DNA from: Bacteroidota bacterium
Lineage (GTDB): Bacteria; Bacteroidota; Bacteroidia; Chitinophagales; BACL12
Assembly: GCA_016706255.1 (NCBI GenBank)
Contig: JADJJZ010000003.1
Span: 310,001-374,000 of the forward strand
Direction: 5' to 3'
Length of the DNA stretch: 64,000 bases
Shown here: piece by piece, positions 53,962 to 63,081 of the stretch
Numbering within the stretch: position 1 is the stretch's first letter
Layout of the letters: the number at the start of each line of letters is the position of its first letter
Position numbers and translations under genes: made by a program
The notes under the pieces: generated by a model
Seen by the model: only the letters and a program-made list of their open reading frames with translations
Told to the model about the DNA's origin: nothing
The model's database searches: none

Positions 53962-54663
53962 ATGGGACAAAAATGTAACCCGATAGGCAACAGATTAGGT
54001 ATCATCCGCGGATGGGACAGTAACTGGTATGGCGGAAAAACCATGGCAGAGAAACTGGTAGAAGACGAAAGAATCCGTCAGTACCTCAGCGCAAGGATAT
54101 CTAAAGGTGGAATTTCAAAAATCGTGATTGAAAGAACCCTTAACCGCATCACAGTAACAATCCATACTTCACGTCCGGGAATTATCATCGGAAAAGGTGG
54201 TGGAGAAGTTGATAAAGTGAAGGAAGAATTAAAGAAAATCACTGATAAAGATGTTCAAATCAATATCATTGAAATCCGTCGCCCGGAATTAGATGCAGCT
54301 ATTGTAGGTGAAACAATCGCTCGTCAGCTTGAAGCACGTATCAACTTCCGTCGCGCCATTAAAATGGCAATCGCATCAACCATGCGTATGGGAGCTGAAG
54401 GTATCAAGATTCGTATCAGCGGACGTTTGAACGGAGCAGAGATGGCACGTTCTGAAGAATACAAACAAGGCCGTGTGCCATTACATACTTTCCGCGCAGA
54501 TATTGATTATGCATGGAAAGAAGCACAAACAGTATACGGTAAACTCGGTGTAAAAGTATGGATCTGTAAAGGTGAAGTATTAGGAAAACGCGACCTCCAG
54601 CCGAATGTTGGTTTACAACAGGAAAAAGATCGCAATAACAAGAGAAGAAGAGCTAAACGTTAA
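53962..54663 (+). CDS. rpsC: 30S ribosomal protein S3
   Basis: 233 residues with a KH domain. S3 guards the mRNA entry channel. MGQKCNPIGNRLGIIRGWDS, TSRPGIIIGKGGGEVDKVKE (KH GxxG loop), RRAIKMAIASTMRMGAEGIK and GVKVWICKGEVLGKRD match. 11 bases before rplP. Confidence 0.98.
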   Translation: MGQKCNPIGNRLGIIRGWDSNWYGGKTMAEKLVEDERIRQYLSARISKGGISKIVIERTLNRITVTIHTSRPGIIIGKGGGEVDKVKEELKKITDKDVQINIIEIRRPELDAAIVGETIARQLEARINFRRAIKMAIASTMRMGAEGIKIRISGRLNGAEMARSEEYKQGRVPLHTFRADIDYAWKEAQTVYGKLGVKVWICKGEVLGKRDLQPNVGLQQEKDRNNKRRRAKR

Positions 54664-54674
54664 AAAAATAAATC

Positions 54675-55094
54675 ATGTTAGCGCCAAAAAAAGTAAAACA
54701 TCGCAAAACGTTTAAGGGTAAGATAAAAGGTAATGCCAAAAGAGGTAGCCTGTTGTCGGCAGGATCGTTCGGTTTAAAAACCCTTGAAGAAGGCTGGATT
54801 ACCGACCGTCAGATTGAAGCTGCCAGGATTGCCTTAACCCGTCACCTGAAACGTGAAGGTCAGGTTTGGATCAACATCTTCCCTGATAAGCCTATTACCA
54901 AAAAACCTGCAGAGGTTCGTATGGGTAAAGGTAAAGGTGCCCCTGAATATTGGGTGGCAGTAGTACAGCCGGGAAGAATCATGTTCGAAGCTGATGGAGT
55001 GCCACTGGATACTGCACGCGAAGCAATGCGTCTTGCTGCAGGTAAATTACCGGTTAAAACAAAATTTGTAGTCCGTAGAGATTACGTTTCATAA
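54675..55094 (+). CDS. rplP: 50S ribosomal protein L16
   Basis: 139 residues. L16 orients tRNA in the A site. LAPKKVKHRKTFKGKIKG, RQIEAARIALTRHLKREGQV, PAEVRMGKGKGAPEYWVAVV match. 17 bases before rpmC. Confidence 0.97.
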   Translation: MLAPKKVKHRKTFKGKIKGNAKRGSLLSAGSFGLKTLEEGWITDRQIEAARIALTRHLKREGQVWINIFPDKPITKKPAEVRMGKGKGAPEYWVAVVQPGRIMFEADGVPLDTAREAMRLAAGKLPVKTKFVVRRDYVS

Positions 55095-55111
55095 AATAAA
55101 AAATTTGGCAA

Positions 55112-55321
55112 ATGGCTAAGTTAAAAAGAGAAGATTTAAACCAGCTCAGCATGGAAGACCTTAAACAAAGGCTTCATGACGATACTGATCGTTTACAAAA
55201 ACTGCGTTTCAACCATGCGGTTAACCCAATCGACAACCCAACGCAAATTACATATGTGCGTCGTGAAATTGCCCGATTGAACACAGAAATTCGTAAACGT
55301 GAATTGGTTTCAGCCAAATAA
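55112..55321 (+). CDS. rpmC: 50S ribosomal protein L29
   Basis: 69 residues, a two-helix protein at the tunnel exit. SMEDLKQRLHDDTDRLQKLR, FNHAVNPIDNPTQI and VRREIARLNTEIRKRE match the family. Confidence 0.95.
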   Translation: MAKLKREDLNQLSMEDLKQRLHDDTDRLQKLRFNHAVNPIDNPTQITYVRREIARLNTEIRKRELVSAK

Positions 55322-55333
55322 AAAATAAACAGG

Positions 55334-55597
55334 ATGGAACAAGAAACAAGAAATCTGAGAAGAACAATTACCGGAGTGGTAACCAGCAACAAAATGGACA
55401 AATCCATAACTGTTGCAGTTGAGCGAAAAATCATGCACACCAAGTACGGTAAGTTCCTCAAAAAAACAAAAAAATATCATGCACACGACGAGGCAAATGA
55501 TGCTAAAGTGGGTGATAAAGTAGTAATTATGGAAACCCGTCCGCTGAGCAAACTCAAAAGATGGAGATTAGTTGACGTAGTCGAAAGAGCTAAATAA
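55334..55597 (+). CDS. rpsQ: 30S ribosomal protein S17
   Basis: 87 residues with an OB fold; a primary 16S binder. RRTITGVVTSNKMDKSITVA, KYGKFLKKTKKYHAHDE and VVIMETRPLSKLKRWRLVDV identify it. One base separates its stop from rplN. Confidence 0.96.
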   Translation: MEQETRNLRRTITGVVTSNKMDKSITVAVERKIMHTKYGKFLKKTKKYHAHDEANDAKVGDKVVIMETRPLSKLKRWRLVDVVERAK

Positions 55598-55598
55598 C

Positions 55599-55967
55599 AT
55601 GATACAACAGGAATCAAGACTTAAAGTAGCTGATAACAGCGGAGCACGCGAAGTGTTGTGTATCCGTGTATTAGGCAGCACAGGCAGAAGGTATGCTTCA
55701 CTTGGCGATAAAATTATCGTAACTGTGAAAGATGCACTTCCCGGAGGTGGTATCAAAAAAGGTACTGTATCTACCGCAGTTGTAGTAAGAACGCATAAAG
55801 AAGTGCGTCGTAAAGATGGATCTTATATCCGTTTTGATGACAATGCTTGTGTGTTGTTAAACGCATCTGACGAGCCTAGAGGAACTCGTATTTTCGGTCC
55901 GGTAGCTCGTGAACTCAGAGATAAACAATTTATGAAAATCGTTTCATTAGCACCGGAGGTGTTATAA
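55599..55967 (+). CDS. rplN: 50S ribosomal protein L14
   Basis: 122 residues, the standard length. MIQQESRLKVADNSGAREVL, RTHKEVRRKDGSYIRFDDNA and GTRIFGPVARELR are diagnostic. First gene of the spc cluster, 2 bases before rplX. Confidence 0.98.
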   Translation: MIQQESRLKVADNSGAREVLCIRVLGSTGRRYASLGDKIIVTVKDALPGGGIKKGTVSTAVVVRTHKEVRRKDGSYIRFDDNACVLLNASDEPRGTRIFGPVARELRDKQFMKIVSLAPEVL

Positions 55968-55969
55968 TT

Positions 55970-56314
55970 ATGGCAACAAAAAATACAACCAGCCGATTTA
56001 AACCAAAATACCACGTTAAGAAAAACGATATGGTATTGGTAATCACCGGCGACGACAAAGGAAAAAAGGGACGTGTAATTGAAGTAAATTATACTACCGG
56101 TCGTGTTATGATTGAAGGTATTAATATCATTTCAAAACATACACGCCCAACTCAACAATATCCTAACGGCGGTATCATTAAAAAAGAAGCACCAATTCAC
56201 ATCAGCAATGTGCAACTGGTTGATCCGAAAACCGGAAAAGGTATCAGGGTAAACCGCAAAGAAGTGGATGGTAAAATAGTTAGAACTAATAAATCAGGTG
56301 AAATAATCAAATAA
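55970..56314 (+). CDS. rplX: 50S ribosomal protein L24
   Basis: 114 residues with a KOW domain (VLVITGDDKGKKGRVIEVNY). It helps start 50S assembly. GGIIKKEAPIHISNVQLVD also matches. Stop and rplE start overlap by one base (TAATG), suggesting coupled translation. Confidence 0.96.
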   Translation: MATKNTTSRFKPKYHVKKNDMVLVITGDDKGKKGRVIEVNYTTGRVMIEGINIISKHTRPTQQYPNGGIIKKEAPIHISNVQLVDPKTGKGIRVNRKEVDGKIVRTNKSGEIIK

Positions 56315-56868
56315 TGGAAACTAGAACTCCACGTCTGAAGAAAAAATATAGCGATGAAGTAGCAGCTTCACTGCAAGAGAAATTTAATTATAAAAGCTCT
56401 ATGCAGCTGCCTAAACTCCTTAAGATTTCAATAAATCAAGGGGTTGGTAAAGCTACTCAGGACAAAAAAATGATCGATGTAGCAATCGACGAAATGACAC
56501 GTATTACCGGTCAGAAATGTGTTGCTACCGTATCGAAAAAAGATATTTCGAATTTCAAATTACGTTCTGCCCAACCAATCGGTGTGAAAGTAACTTTGAG
56601 AGGTGAAAATATGTATGAATTTCTCGATCGTTTATTCTCTGTTGCCCTACCACGCGTTCGCGATTTTAAAGGTGTAAACGACAAGAGTTTCGATGGAAGA
56701 GGAAACTATACATTAGGTATTACCGAACATATCATTTTCCCTGAAATTGATATCGATAAAGTAACAAGAATAAGTGGTATGGATATCACTTTTGTTACCT
56801 CGGCTAAAACTGATGCTGAAGCATATGAATTATTAAAAGGATTAGGAATGCCATTCCGCAAACCATAA
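56314..56868 (+). CDS. rplE: 50S ribosomal protein L5
   Basis: 184 residues. L5 carries 5S rRNA to the 50S. QLPKLLKISINQGVGKATQD, GVKVTLRGENMYEFLDRLFS, ALPRVRDFKGVNDKSFDGRG and EAYELLKGLGMPF match. Confidence 0.97.
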   Translation: METRTPRLKKKYSDEVAASLQEKFNYKSSMQLPKLLKISINQGVGKATQDKKMIDVAIDEMTRITGQKCVATVSKKDISNFKLRSAQPIGVKVTLRGENMYEFLDRLFSVALPRVRDFKGVNDKSFDGRGNYTLGITEHIIFPEIDIDKVTRISGMDITFVTSAKTDAEAYELLKGLGMPFRKP

Positions 56869-56877
56869 AAAAATACA

Positions 56878-57147
56878 ATGTCAAAAAAATCAATAATTGC
56901 AAGAAATACCAAACGTCAGCACATGATTACACATTATGCTGACTTACGTAAGCAACTGAAGGCAGAAGGAAAATGGGAAGAGTTGGATAAACTCCCTCGT
57001 AATTCTTCAAAAGTAAGATACCGCAACCGTTGTAAATTAACCGGTCGCCCAAGAGGTTACATCAGCGACTTTGGTATTTCAAGAATCAAACTTCGTGATT
57101 TGGCCTTATATGGTAAAATTCCGGGAATGACAAAAGCAAGTTGGTAA
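56878..57147 (+). CDS. rpsN: 30S ribosomal protein S14, zinc-free form
   Basis: 89 residues. MSKKSIIARNTKRQ, KLPRNSSKVRYRNRCKLTGR and RPRGYISDFGISRIKLRD identify S14. Only one Cys (in RNRCKLTGR) remains of the CxxC...CxxC zinc set, so this is the C-minus type that does not bind zinc. Confidence 0.96.
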   Translation: MSKKSIIARNTKRQHMITHYADLRKQLKAEGKWEELDKLPRNSSKVRYRNRCKLTGRPRGYISDFGISRIKLRDLALYGKIPGMTKASW

Positions 57148-57171
57148 TAAATAAAATAGTAAAAACAGCAA

Positions 57172-57573
57172 ATGAAAGTTACAGATCCAATAGCTGATTT
57201 TCTGACCAGAATCAGAAATGCTCAAAAAGCGAATCACAGAATTGTTGAGGTGCCTGCTTCAAATATGAAGAAACGCCTTACCGAAATTTTGTATGAGCAT
57301 GGTTTCATCTTCAGATATAAATTTGAAGAAGAAGGTCCTCAGGGTGTTATCAAGATCGCGTTAAAATACGATCCTGTTACAAAATCCCCAGCCATCAAAG
57401 GTCTTACGAGAGTAAGTAAACCAGGATTGCGAAAATACGCAGGTGTTGGTGAAATGCCACGCGTTCTTAGCGGATTAGGCTTAGCAATAGTGTCAACTTC
57501 AAAAGGAGTAATGACAGAAAAAGAAGCCAAACGCCAGAATGTAGGTGGTGAAGTATTATGTTACGTTTATTAA
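57172..57573 (+). CDS. rpsH: 30S ribosomal protein S8
   Basis: 133 residues. S8 binds central 16S; in E. coli it represses the spc operon. TDPIADFLTRIRNAQKANH, ALKYDPVTKSPAIKGLTRVS and GLGLAIVSTSKGVMTEKEA match. Confidence 0.97.
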   Translation: MKVTDPIADFLTRIRNAQKANHRIVEVPASNMKKRLTEILYEHGFIFRYKFEEEGPQGVIKIALKYDPVTKSPAIKGLTRVSKPGLRKYAGVGEMPRVLSGLGLAIVSTSKGVMTEKEAKRQNVGGEVLCYVY

Positions 57574-57595
57574 TTAAAACAGAAAGTAAATTACA

Positions 57596-58150
57596 ATGTC
57601 ACGAATAGGAAAATTACCCATTCAATTACCGGCAGGAGTAACTGTTTCAGTTGCCGACAACAACGTTGTTACCGTAAAAGGTAAACGCGGCGAATTAACA
57701 CTGAAGGTTGATACTGATATCACCATTAAACCGGAAGGTGCAGTTGTTAAACTGGAGCGTCCTACTGAACAAAAACGCCATAAGGCGATGCATGGTTTAT
57801 ACCGCGCATTAATTGCCAACATGGTGAAAGGTGTATCAGAAGGATTTAGGAAAGAACTCGAATTGGTTGGGGTAGGTTACAGAGCTGCAAATACAGGTCA
57901 GATTCTTGAAATCGCTGTTGGTTACTCTCACCCTATCATGATGATGATTCCTAAAGAGGTAAAATTGTCAACCGTGAGTGAAAAAGGTAAAAACCCGACT
58001 ATCATTCTCGAAAGCAACGATAAACAATTATTAGGTGCAATTGCTGTAAAAATCAGATCGTTCCGTAAGCCTGAACCGTACAAAGGAAAAGGTATTAAAT
58101 ATTCTGATGAAGTATTGCGTCGTAAAGCTGGTAAAACAGCAGGTAAATAA
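57596..58150 (+). CDS. rplF: 50S ribosomal protein L6
   Basis: 184 residues in two similar domains. SRIGKLPIQLPAGV, VKGVSEGFRKELELVGVGYR and SFRKPEPYKGKGIKYSDEVL are diagnostic. 11 bases before rplR. Confidence 0.97.
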   Translation: MSRIGKLPIQLPAGVTVSVADNNVVTVKGKRGELTLKVDTDITIKPEGAVVKLERPTEQKRHKAMHGLYRALIANMVKGVSEGFRKELELVGVGYRAANTGQILEIAVGYSHPIMMMIPKEVKLSTVSEKGKNPTIILESNDKQLLGAIAVKIRSFRKPEPYKGKGIKYSDEVLRRKAGKTAGK

Positions 58151-58161
58151 AAGCATTAGCT

Positions 58162-58518
58162 ATGTTATCCGAAAAAGTAATAAGAAGACAAAAAATCCGC
58201 TATCGTATCCGTAAAAAAATTACAGGAACGGCTGAGCGTCCACGATTGGCAGTTTACAGAAGCAATAAAGAAATTTATGCTCAGTTGATTGACGATGTAG
58301 CTGGTCACACACTTTGCTCTGCATCAACAGCCGACAAACAGGGTAAAACCATTGCCGGAACAAAATGCGATAAAGCTAAAGAAGTGGGAAAAATGCTGGC
58401 TCAAAGAGCAGCAGAAAAAGGTATCGTATCAGTATCTTTTGACCGTGGCGGTTATTTGTATCACGGTAGAATTCTTAAACTGGCTGAAGGTGCCCGCGAA
58501 GGTGGTCTTCAATTCTAA
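58162..58518 (+). CDS. rplR: 50S ribosomal protein L18
   Basis: 118 residues. L18 binds 5S rRNA together with L5. ITGTAERPRLAVYRSNKEIY, YAQLIDDVAGHTLCSAST and FDRGGYLYHGRILKLAEGAR match. Confidence 0.96.
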   Translation: MLSEKVIRRQKIRYRIRKKITGTAERPRLAVYRSNKEIYAQLIDDVAGHTLCSASTADKQGKTIAGTKCDKAKEVGKMLAQRAAEKGIVSVSFDRGGYLYHGRILKLAEGAREGGLQF

Positions 58519-58533
58519 AACTGAACTTGAGTT

Positions 58534-59055
58534 ATGGCAATTAACAGAGAAATACAAAGAGTTAGAGCAAGTGAGCTCGAATTAAAAGAAAAAATTGTTG
58601 GTATCCAGCGTGTAGCTAAAGTTACCAAAGGTGGTAGAACATTTAGTTTTTCTGCCCTGGTAGTAGTAGGTGATGGCAACGGTATCGTTGGTCATGGTTT
58701 AGGAAAAGCCCGCGAGGTTACTGAAGCCATCCAAAAAGGTATTGATGATGCAAAGAAAAACCTGATTAAAGTTCCGGTTCATAAAGGCACCATCCCACAC
58801 GAACAATTAGGAAAATTCGGAGCAGGTAAAGTAATGATTAAACCAGCTGCACACGGAACAGGCGTTATCGCCGGTGGTGCAATGCGCGCAGTATTTGAAA
58901 GTGCCGGTGTAACCGACGTACTTGCAAAATCACTGGGTTCATCAAATCCGCACAACGTGGTAAAAGCTACTTTTGATGCATTGGCACATTTAAGAACACC
59001 AATGACCATAGCTCAACAAAGAAATACACCATTAAAAAAAGTATTTAATAATTAA
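58534..59055 (+). CDS. rpsE: 30S ribosomal protein S5
   Basis: 173 residues. S5 affects decoding accuracy. KEKIVGIQRVAKVTKGGRTF, GIVGHGLGKAREVTEAIQKG and GTGVIAGGAMRAVFESAGVT identify it. Confidence 0.97.
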   Translation: MAINREIQRVRASELELKEKIVGIQRVAKVTKGGRTFSFSALVVVGDGNGIVGHGLGKAREVTEAIQKGIDDAKKNLIKVPVHKGTIPHEQLGKFGAGKVMIKPAAHGTGVIAGGAMRAVFESAGVTDVLAKSLGSSNPHNVVKATFDALAHLRTPMTIAQQRNTPLKKVFNN

Positions 59056-59061
59056 TCAGTT

Positions 59062-59241
59062 ATGAGCAAGATAAAAGTAACATTAGTTAAGAGCACAACT
59101 GACCGACCAAAAAGACAAAAGGCAACAATGATTGCACTTGGTCTTCGTAAAATGCACCATTCTGTGGAAGTAGAAGCAACACCTCAGATAATCGGTATGG
59201 TGAAAGCAGTTCAACATTTAGTTAAAGTAGAAAATATTTAA
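59062..59241 (+). CDS. rpmD: 50S ribosomal protein L30
   Basis: 59 residues, translated directly from the sequence: MSKIKVTLVKSTTDRPKRQK, then TMIALGLRKMHHSVEVEATP and a GMVKAVQHLVKVE end. These fit the short bacterial L30, which is about 60 residues. It lies 6 bases after rpsE and 2 bases before rplO, its standard place. Confidence 0.95.
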   Translation: MSKIKVTLVKSTTDRPKRQKATMIALGLRKMHHSVEVEATPQIIGMVKAVQHLVKVENI

Positions 59242-59243
59242 TA

Positions 59244-59696
59244 ATGGATTTATCAAATTTAAAACCGGCAGAAGGCTCGATTAAGAAACGTCACCGCATT
59301 GGTCGTGGACAAGGTTCGGGCTGGGGTGAAACTTCAAAACGAGGCTTCAAAGGAGCAGGTTCCCGTTCAGGTAATTCTCGCAAGAGAGGTCATGAGGGTG
59401 GACAAATGCCATTACAACGCCGTTTGCCGAAACGTGGCTTCAACAACAAAAACTTTGAAGTAAAATACGTTTCCTTCAATTTAGATCAAATTCAGGCTAT
59501 GGTTGATAAATACGAAATCACCAAGCTCGATCTGGATATGTTAAAAGCAAACAGAATTATCAAAGGCGATGAGCGCTTAAAAGTACTCGGTCGCGGTGAG
59601 TTAAAAGCGAAAGTTGAAATTTGGGCGCATGCATGCAGCGAAACAGCTAAAAAAGGAATCGAAGCAGCAGGCGGAACAATTAATGTGATAGCTTAA
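59244..59696 (+). CDS. rplO: 50S ribosomal protein L15
   Basis: 150 residues. NLKPAEGSIKKRHRIGRGQG, RSGNSRKRGHEGGQMPLQRR and LPKRGFNNKNFEVKYVSFNL are diagnostic. It lies 3 bases before secY. Confidence 0.97.
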   Translation: MDLSNLKPAEGSIKKRHRIGRGQGSGWGETSKRGFKGAGSRSGNSRKRGHEGGQMPLQRRLPKRGFNNKNFEVKYVSFNLDQIQAMVDKYEITKLDLDMLKANRIIKGDERLKVLGRGELKAKVEIWAHACSETAKKGIEAAGGTINVIA

Positions 59697-59699
59697 TAC

Positions 59700-61055
59700 A
59701 TGAAAAAATTCATACAGACATTAAAAAATATCTGGAGCATCGAAGATCTCCGTAAACGATTGACCTACACTATCGGTTTGATATTGTTGTTCCGTTTCGG
59801 TTCTTATGTTATGCTTCCCGGTATAGATCCGGAAATTTACGGTCAGGCCGCCAATGTTAACGGTCAGAGCGGATTACTGGGTTTAATAAACTTATTTGCA
59901 GGTGGTGGTTTCAGCAGAGCCTCAATTTTTGCACTCGGTATCATGCCTTACATTTCGGCATCTATCGCGATTCAATTATTGACCATTGCAGTTCCCTATT
60001 TCGCCCGTTTACAAAAAGAAGGTGAAAGCGGCCGCCGCAAAATGAATCAATATACCCGTTACCTCACTGTTGTAGTTACAGCATTGCAGGCATCAGGATA
60101 TTATGCTTACTTAAAAGGAATGTCTGAACAAGCTGACTTTATCCTTGCTCCAAACGGTTTATTCTGGTTTATCTGCGTTATGATTTTGACAGCAGGAACA
60201 TTATTTACTATGTGGATGGGTGAACGTATTACTGATAAAGGTATAGGTAATGGTATTTCCATGTTAATCATGGTTGGTATCGTGGCCGGTTTACCTGCAG
60301 CGATCCTGAATGAGATTACACATCGTGGTGCTGATGGCGGTGGCGGATATATTCCATTCGTTCTTGAAATTGCCTTCATGATTTTAGTGATTATGGGTTG
60401 TATCCTGCTCGTTCAGGGAACAAGACGAATTCCGGTTCAGTATGCTAAACGTGTTGTAGGTTCTCGCCAATACGGTGGAACCAGAAACTATATTCCATTA
60501 AAAATAAACGCTGCCGGCGTAATGCCAATCATCTTTGCTCAGGCTTTGATGTTTATTCCCGGCATTTTTGTTCAGATAAATGAAGATTGGAGCAGTTCTC
60601 CGGTTCTTGTTATGCTGAACGATTTCCAAAGCGTAGGATATAATATCATTTACGGTTTATTAATTGTGTTGTTTACTTATTTCTACACCGCTATCATCAT
60701 CAACCCTGCACAAATGGCTGATGAATTAAAGAAAAACGGTGGATTTATTCCGGGTATTAAACCAGGTAAAAAAACAGCAGAATTTATAGACAACGTTTTA
60801 TCAAGAATTACTTTACCGGGTTCAATTTTCCTTGCATTAGTTGCAGTGGCTCCGGTAATTACCCGCGTAATTGGTGTGGATCAAAGTTTTGCCAGATTTT
60901 TTGGCGGAACATCACTCCTTATCATGGTAGGTGTTATTCTTGATACATTACAACAAATTGAAAGTCACCTGTTAATGCGTCATTACGACGGTTTGATGAA
61001 GTCGGGACGAATTAAAGGTCGCACATCATCACCAGTAGGCGTGCAACAAGGATGA
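59700..61055 (+). CDS. secY: protein translocase subunit SecY
   Basis: 451 residues with ten membrane helices. SecY forms the inner-membrane export channel with SecE and SecG. RLTYTIGLILLFRFGSYVML, FALGIMPYISASIAIQLL, LQKEGESGRRKMNQYTRYLT, TDKGIGNGISMLIMVGIVAG and GFIPGIKPGKKTAEFIDNVL match. All the signal-peptide cargo in this window depends on it. The stop overlaps the map start by 4 bases (ATGA). Confidence 0.98.
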   Translation: MKKFIQTLKNIWSIEDLRKRLTYTIGLILLFRFGSYVMLPGIDPEIYGQAANVNGQSGLLGLINLFAGGGFSRASIFALGIMPYISASIAIQLLTIAVPYFARLQKEGESGRRKMNQYTRYLTVVVTALQASGYYAYLKGMSEQADFILAPNGLFWFICVMILTAGTLFTMWMGERITDKGIGNGISMLIMVGIVAGLPAAILNEITHRGADGGGGYIPFVLEIAFMILVIMGCILLVQGTRRIPVQYAKRVVGSRQYGGTRNYIPLKINAAGVMPIIFAQALMFIPGIFVQINEDWSSSPVLVMLNDFQSVGYNIIYGLLIVLFTYFYTAIIINPAQMADELKKNGGFIPGIKPGKKTAEFIDNVLSRITLPGSIFLALVAVAPVITRVIGVDQSFARFFGGTSLLIMVGVILDTLQQIESHLLMRHYDGLMKSGRIKGRTSSPVGVQQG

Positions 61056-61864
61056 TTTATTATAAAACAACAGATGAGATAAAACTCATCAGAGAAAGTT
61101 CTTTACTTGTTTCAGAAACGTTAGCCCTGATGGCGGGATTAATAAAACCCGGTATCACAACACTTGAGCTTGATGAAAAAGCTGAAGCGTTTATCAGGGA
61201 TAATGGAGCTCGTCCGTCATTTAAAGGATATCGCGGGTTTGCACATACATTATGTATTTCGGTAAACGAAGAAGTAGTGCATGGTATTCCATCAAAACGC
61301 GAAATCAAAAACGGGGATGTAGTTTCTGTAGATTGCGGTGTTTACAAAAACGGATACCACGGTGATTCGGCTTACACTTTTTTAGTTGGCGATGTTACCA
61401 TGGATGCAGTAAACCTTGCCAGAGTTACCAAAGAATGTGTTTTCAAAGGTATCGAAATGGCAATAGCAGGAAACAGAATCGGGGATATCAGTTATGCCGT
61501 TCAAAATTATGCTGAATCGTTCCATGGTTATGGAGTTGTTCGCGAATTAGTTGGGCATGGCTTAGGAAAGAGCCTGCATGAAGAACCGGATGTGCCAAAT
61601 TTTGGTGCAAGAGGAAAAGGGCCTAAAATGCAGGAAGGGTTAGTGATAGCAATTGAACCGATGATTAACTTGGGTACAAAAAATGTGGTTCAGGAAAACG
61701 ACGGGTGGACAATAAGAACGAAAGACAGAAAAATTTCCTGTCATTTTGAACATACCATTGCGGTAACAAAGGAGAAAGCGGATATTTTATCCAGTTTTGA
61801 ACCAATTGAAGCCGCGGTGAAGCGAAATAAAAATTTATATCAGGAAACTGAAACAGTTAGTTAA
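61052..61864 (+). CDS. map: methionine aminopeptidase, type I
   Basis: 270 residues. MetAP removes the initiator Met. The metal ligands are visible: two Asp in VVSVDCGVYKNGYHGDSAYT, His in GHGLGKSLHEEPDVPNFG, Glu in LVIAIEPMINLG and Glu in SCHFEHTIAVT. It follows secY directly, since adk is missing from its usual place here, and its stop overlaps the infA start (TAATG). Confidence 0.97.
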   Translation: MIYYKTTDEIKLIRESSLLVSETLALMAGLIKPGITTLELDEKAEAFIRDNGARPSFKGYRGFAHTLCISVNEEVVHGIPSKREIKNGDVVSVDCGVYKNGYHGDSAYTFLVGDVTMDAVNLARVTKECVFKGIEMAIAGNRIGDISYAVQNYAESFHGYGVVRELVGHGLGKSLHEEPDVPNFGARGKGPKMQEGLVIAIEPMINLGTKNVVQENDGWTIRTKDRKISCHFEHTIAVTKEKADILSSFEPIEAAVKRNKNLYQETETVS

Positions 61865-62082
61865 TGTCGAAACAAGGACTAATAAAACAAGACGGAACAA
61901 TTACTGAAGCATTGAGTAATGCAATGTTCAGAGTGAAGTTGGAAAACGAACACGAAATTGTAGCCCATATTTCAGGGAAAATGCGAATGAATTACATTCG
62001 GATATTACCGGGCGACAGAGTGACAGTGGAGATGAGTCCGTATGATTTAACAAGAGGAAGAATTATTTACCGTTATAAATAA
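61864..62082 (+). CDS. infA: translation initiation factor IF-1
   Basis: 72 residues with an OB fold. KQGLIKQDGTITEALSNAMF, RVKLENEHEIVAHISGKMRM and RVTVEMSPYDLTRGRIIYRY are diagnostic. It overlaps map by one base. Confidence 0.98.
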   Translation: MSKQGLIKQDGTITEALSNAMFRVKLENEHEIVAHISGKMRMNYIRILPGDRVTVEMSPYDLTRGRIIYRYK

Positions 62083-62089
62083 CATTGTT

Positions 62090-62206
62090 ATGAAAGTAAA
62101 ACCATCAATAAAAAAACGCAGCGTCGATTGTAAGATCGTGAGAAGAAAGGGAAGGCTGTATGTGATCAACAAAAAGAACCCTAAATTCAAACAACGTCAA
62201 GGTTAA
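62090..62206 (+). CDS. rpmJ: 50S ribosomal protein L36, zinc-ligand-depleted form
   Basis: 38 residues, translated from the sequence: MKVKPSIKKRSVDCKIVRRK, then GRLYVINKKNPKFKQRQG. It matches L36, but of the usual Cys11, Cys14, Cys27 and His32 zinc set only Cys14 is left (Ser11, Asn27, and Phe at the His position). It is therefore the C-minus type. 7 bases after infA. Confidence 0.94.
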   Translation: MKVKPSIKKRSVDCKIVRRKGRLYVINKKNPKFKQRQG

Positions 62207-62231
62207 CATTTAAAATTTTTGAATTAATAAT

Positions 62232-62612
62232 ATGGCAAGGATTGCTGGTATTGATTTACCTAAAAACAAAAGAGGCGTAATAGGCCTTACCTACATCTAC
62301 GGGATTAGTAACTCTACTTCCAAGAAAATTCTGGCTTCAGCAAATATTGATGAAAGCAAGAAGGTAAAAGATTGGAACGATGATGAGATTAATGCTATTC
62401 GCTCATTTATAAATGATGAGTTGAAAGTAGAAGGTGCATTGCGTTCTGAACAACAACTGGCTATCAAACGCCTAATGGATATCGGATGCTATCGTGGTGT
62501 TCGTCACCGTAAAGGTTTACCGGTTCGTGGTCAACGCACCAAAACAAATTCAAGAACCCGTAAAGGTCGTAAGAAAACAGTTGCGAATAAAAAGAAAGCA
62601 CCTAAAGGATAA
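62232..62612 (+). CDS. rpsM: 30S ribosomal protein S13
   Basis: 126 residues. RIAGIDLPKNKRGVIGLTYI, YGISNSTSKKILASANID and GCYRGVRHRKGLPVRGQRTK identify S13, a head protein at the subunit bridge. It opens the alpha cluster. Confidence 0.97.
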   Translation: MARIAGIDLPKNKRGVIGLTYIYGISNSTSKKILASANIDESKKVKDWNDDEINAIRSFINDELKVEGALRSEQQLAIKRLMDIGCYRGVRHRKGLPVRGQRTKTNSRTRKGRKKTVANKKKAPKG

Positions 62613-62653
62613 TAATTAAACAGTAAGTTTTACTATATACATTTATTTATAAA

Positions 62654-63052
62654 ATGGCTAAAACAACAACAGCAAAAAAGACAGTTAAAAAAAGGATAGT
62701 AAAGGTGGAAGCCGAAGGACAGGCCCACATACTAGCTTCTTTTAACAATCTGATTATCACTTTTACCAATATGACCGGACAAACCATTTCATGGGCTTCG
62801 GCAGGTAAAGCAGGATTCAGGGGTTCTAAAAAGAATACGCCTTATGCGGCGCAGGTAGCTACTTCAGATGCAGCGAAAGTTGCTTATGATGCAGGTTTGC
62901 GCAGAGTAGAAGTATTTGTAAAAGGACCTGGCTCAGGACGTGAATCAGCAATTCGTTCAATTGTATCATCAGGAATAGATGTAACAGTTATTCGCGATAT
63001 CACACCACTTCCGCACAACGGATGCCGTCCTCCTAAAAAGAGAAGAGTATAA
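62654..63052 (+). CDS. rpsK: 30S ribosomal protein S11
   Basis: 132 residues. HILASFNNLIITFTNMTGQ, ISWASAGKAGFRGSKKNTPY and HNGCRPPKKRRV are diagnostic of S11, a platform protein near the mRNA exit. The N-terminus is Lys/Thr-rich. Confidence 0.97.
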   Translation: MAKTTTAKKTVKKRIVKVEAEGQAHILASFNNLIITFTNMTGQTISWASAGKAGFRGSKKNTPYAAQVATSDAAKVAYDAGLRRVEVFVKGPGSGRESAIRSIVSSGIDVTVIRDITPLPHNGCRPPKKRRV

Positions 63053-63081
63053 TCAACTAAACAATTAAATCTAACAGATCA

